From the NCBI GenBank assembly GCA_001805565.1, contig MHGM01000054.1:3396-8940 (forward strand): DNA of 5,545 nt, given 5' to 3'. This DNA comes from Omnitrophica WOR_2 bacterium RIFCSPHIGHO2_01_FULL_52_10 (GTDB lineage: Bacteria; Omnitrophota; Gorgyraeia; Zapsychrales; Zapsychraceae). This document shows, one piece after another, positions 5,377 through 5,545 of this stretch (the stretch's first letter is position 1; the number at the start of each line of letters is the position of its first letter). The notes beneath the pieces are model-generated. The model was not told the DNA's origin. It did no database searches and saw nothing but the letters and a program-made list of their open reading frames with translations. The position numbers and the translations under genes are program-made.

Positions 5377-5545
5377 TAAATCAAATTCTTAATCGTTCCC
5401 ATATCCTTATCCCCCCGTCCGGACAAACAGACAATGACGCTCTTTTGTCCTTTGACGGTACGCGCGAGTTTTTCTAGATAAATGATCGCGTGCGCGGTTT
5501 CCATGGCCGGGATAAGGATATGGGAACGATTAAGAATTTGATTTA
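5376..5545 (-). CDS. trpB: Tryptophan synthase beta chain, C-terminal 45 residues (truncated at a contig-end artefact)
   Basis: TrpB is the PLP enzyme that joins indole and serine to make tryptophan. Homology is visible from IPAMETAHA (codons from 5513 down) through VIVCLSGRGDKD, the conserved segment whose Ser contacts the PLP ring nitrogen, to the stop TAG at 5376-5378. Only about 45 residues are real; the usual protein is about 400. The frame stays open to 5545, but bases 5509-5545 are an inverted copy of 5377-5413. There the predicted residues (ending SHIL before IPAME) do not match the nearly invariant Glu-Gly that precedes this motif in TrpB. The part beyond about 5513 should therefore not be trusted as trpB sequence. 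trpA follows in the usual trpBA order. Confidence 0.88.
   Translation of the reverse strand, partial: NQILNRSHILIPAMETAHAIIYLEKLARTVKGQKSVIVCLSGRGDKDMGTIKNLI
5377..5413. repeat. Left arm of a 37-bp perfect inverted repeat (native trpB 3' end)
   Basis: This segment lies in the trpB C-terminal coding sequence and matches the reverse complement of 5509-5545 with no mismatch. The match stops at 5414 against 5508. The arm encodes sensible TrpB residues (GDKDMGTIKNLI), so this copy is the original. Confidence 0.95.
5509..5545. repeat. Right arm of the inverted repeat at the window end (probable fold-back artefact)
   Basis: The last 37 bases are the exact reverse complement of 5377-5413, across a 95-base spacer, and run to the very last base. 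Read as trpB they give residues foreign to the family, so this copy is secondary. A chimeric read or an assembly hairpin at a contig end is the simplest explanation; a genuine inverted duplication is less likely. Confidence 0.9.

Noticed and set aside
5376..5545. Genuine pseudogene or truncated trpB
   Set aside because: The break coincides with a perfect inverted copy at the final bases of the window, so an assembly or amplification artefact explains it better than gene decay.

Overview
This window reads as a piece of an uncultured bacterial genome, probably the end of an assembly contig. Every gene I can support lies on the minus strand, so the biological order runs right to left: trpB (3' end only), trpA, an M16-family zinc peptidase, a 57-residue basic small protein, rsfS, argS and recJ (5' part only). 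Base composition looks balanced by eye and codon use similar across the genes, with no sign of recent transfer. Shine-Dalgarno signals are mostly present, and two genes (rsfS, argS) appear to start with TTG. Phylum cannot be fixed by reading alone. The SANPTGPL-type ArgRS and the lack of nadD beside rsfS argue against a typical gammaproteobacterium; a candidate phylum such as Omnitrophota is a low-confidence guess.

Right part (3257-5545): trpB and trpA form the end of a tryptophan operon, separated by 32 bases made almost entirely of a degenerate heptamer repeat. The M16 peptidase starts 11 bases after trpA stops and is probably co-transcribed. The extreme right end is suspect: the last 37 bases are a perfect inverted copy of 5377-5413, the 3' end of trpB, and they replace the conserved TrpB codons that should be there. 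This looks like a fold-back chimera at a contig end.

Middle (2421-3256): a strong sigma70-type promoter (TTGACA, 17-base spacer, TAGACT) lies just after the peptidase. It drives a small lysine-rich protein with a near-perfect ribosome binding site, then probably rsfS (ribosomal silencing factor). The rsfS-argS gap holds two adjacent perfect inverted repeats. One is a plausible terminator for rsfS and is built from heptamer units.

Left part (1-2420): argS and recJ form a tight pair 5 bases apart, and recJ runs off the left edge.

Most of the window is ordinary housekeeping: tryptophan synthesis, translation and DNA repair. I found no convincing new multi-gene system. The items most worth a second look are the fold-back contig end, the unrecognised 57-residue protein with its own strong promoter, and the heptamer-based intergenic elements.
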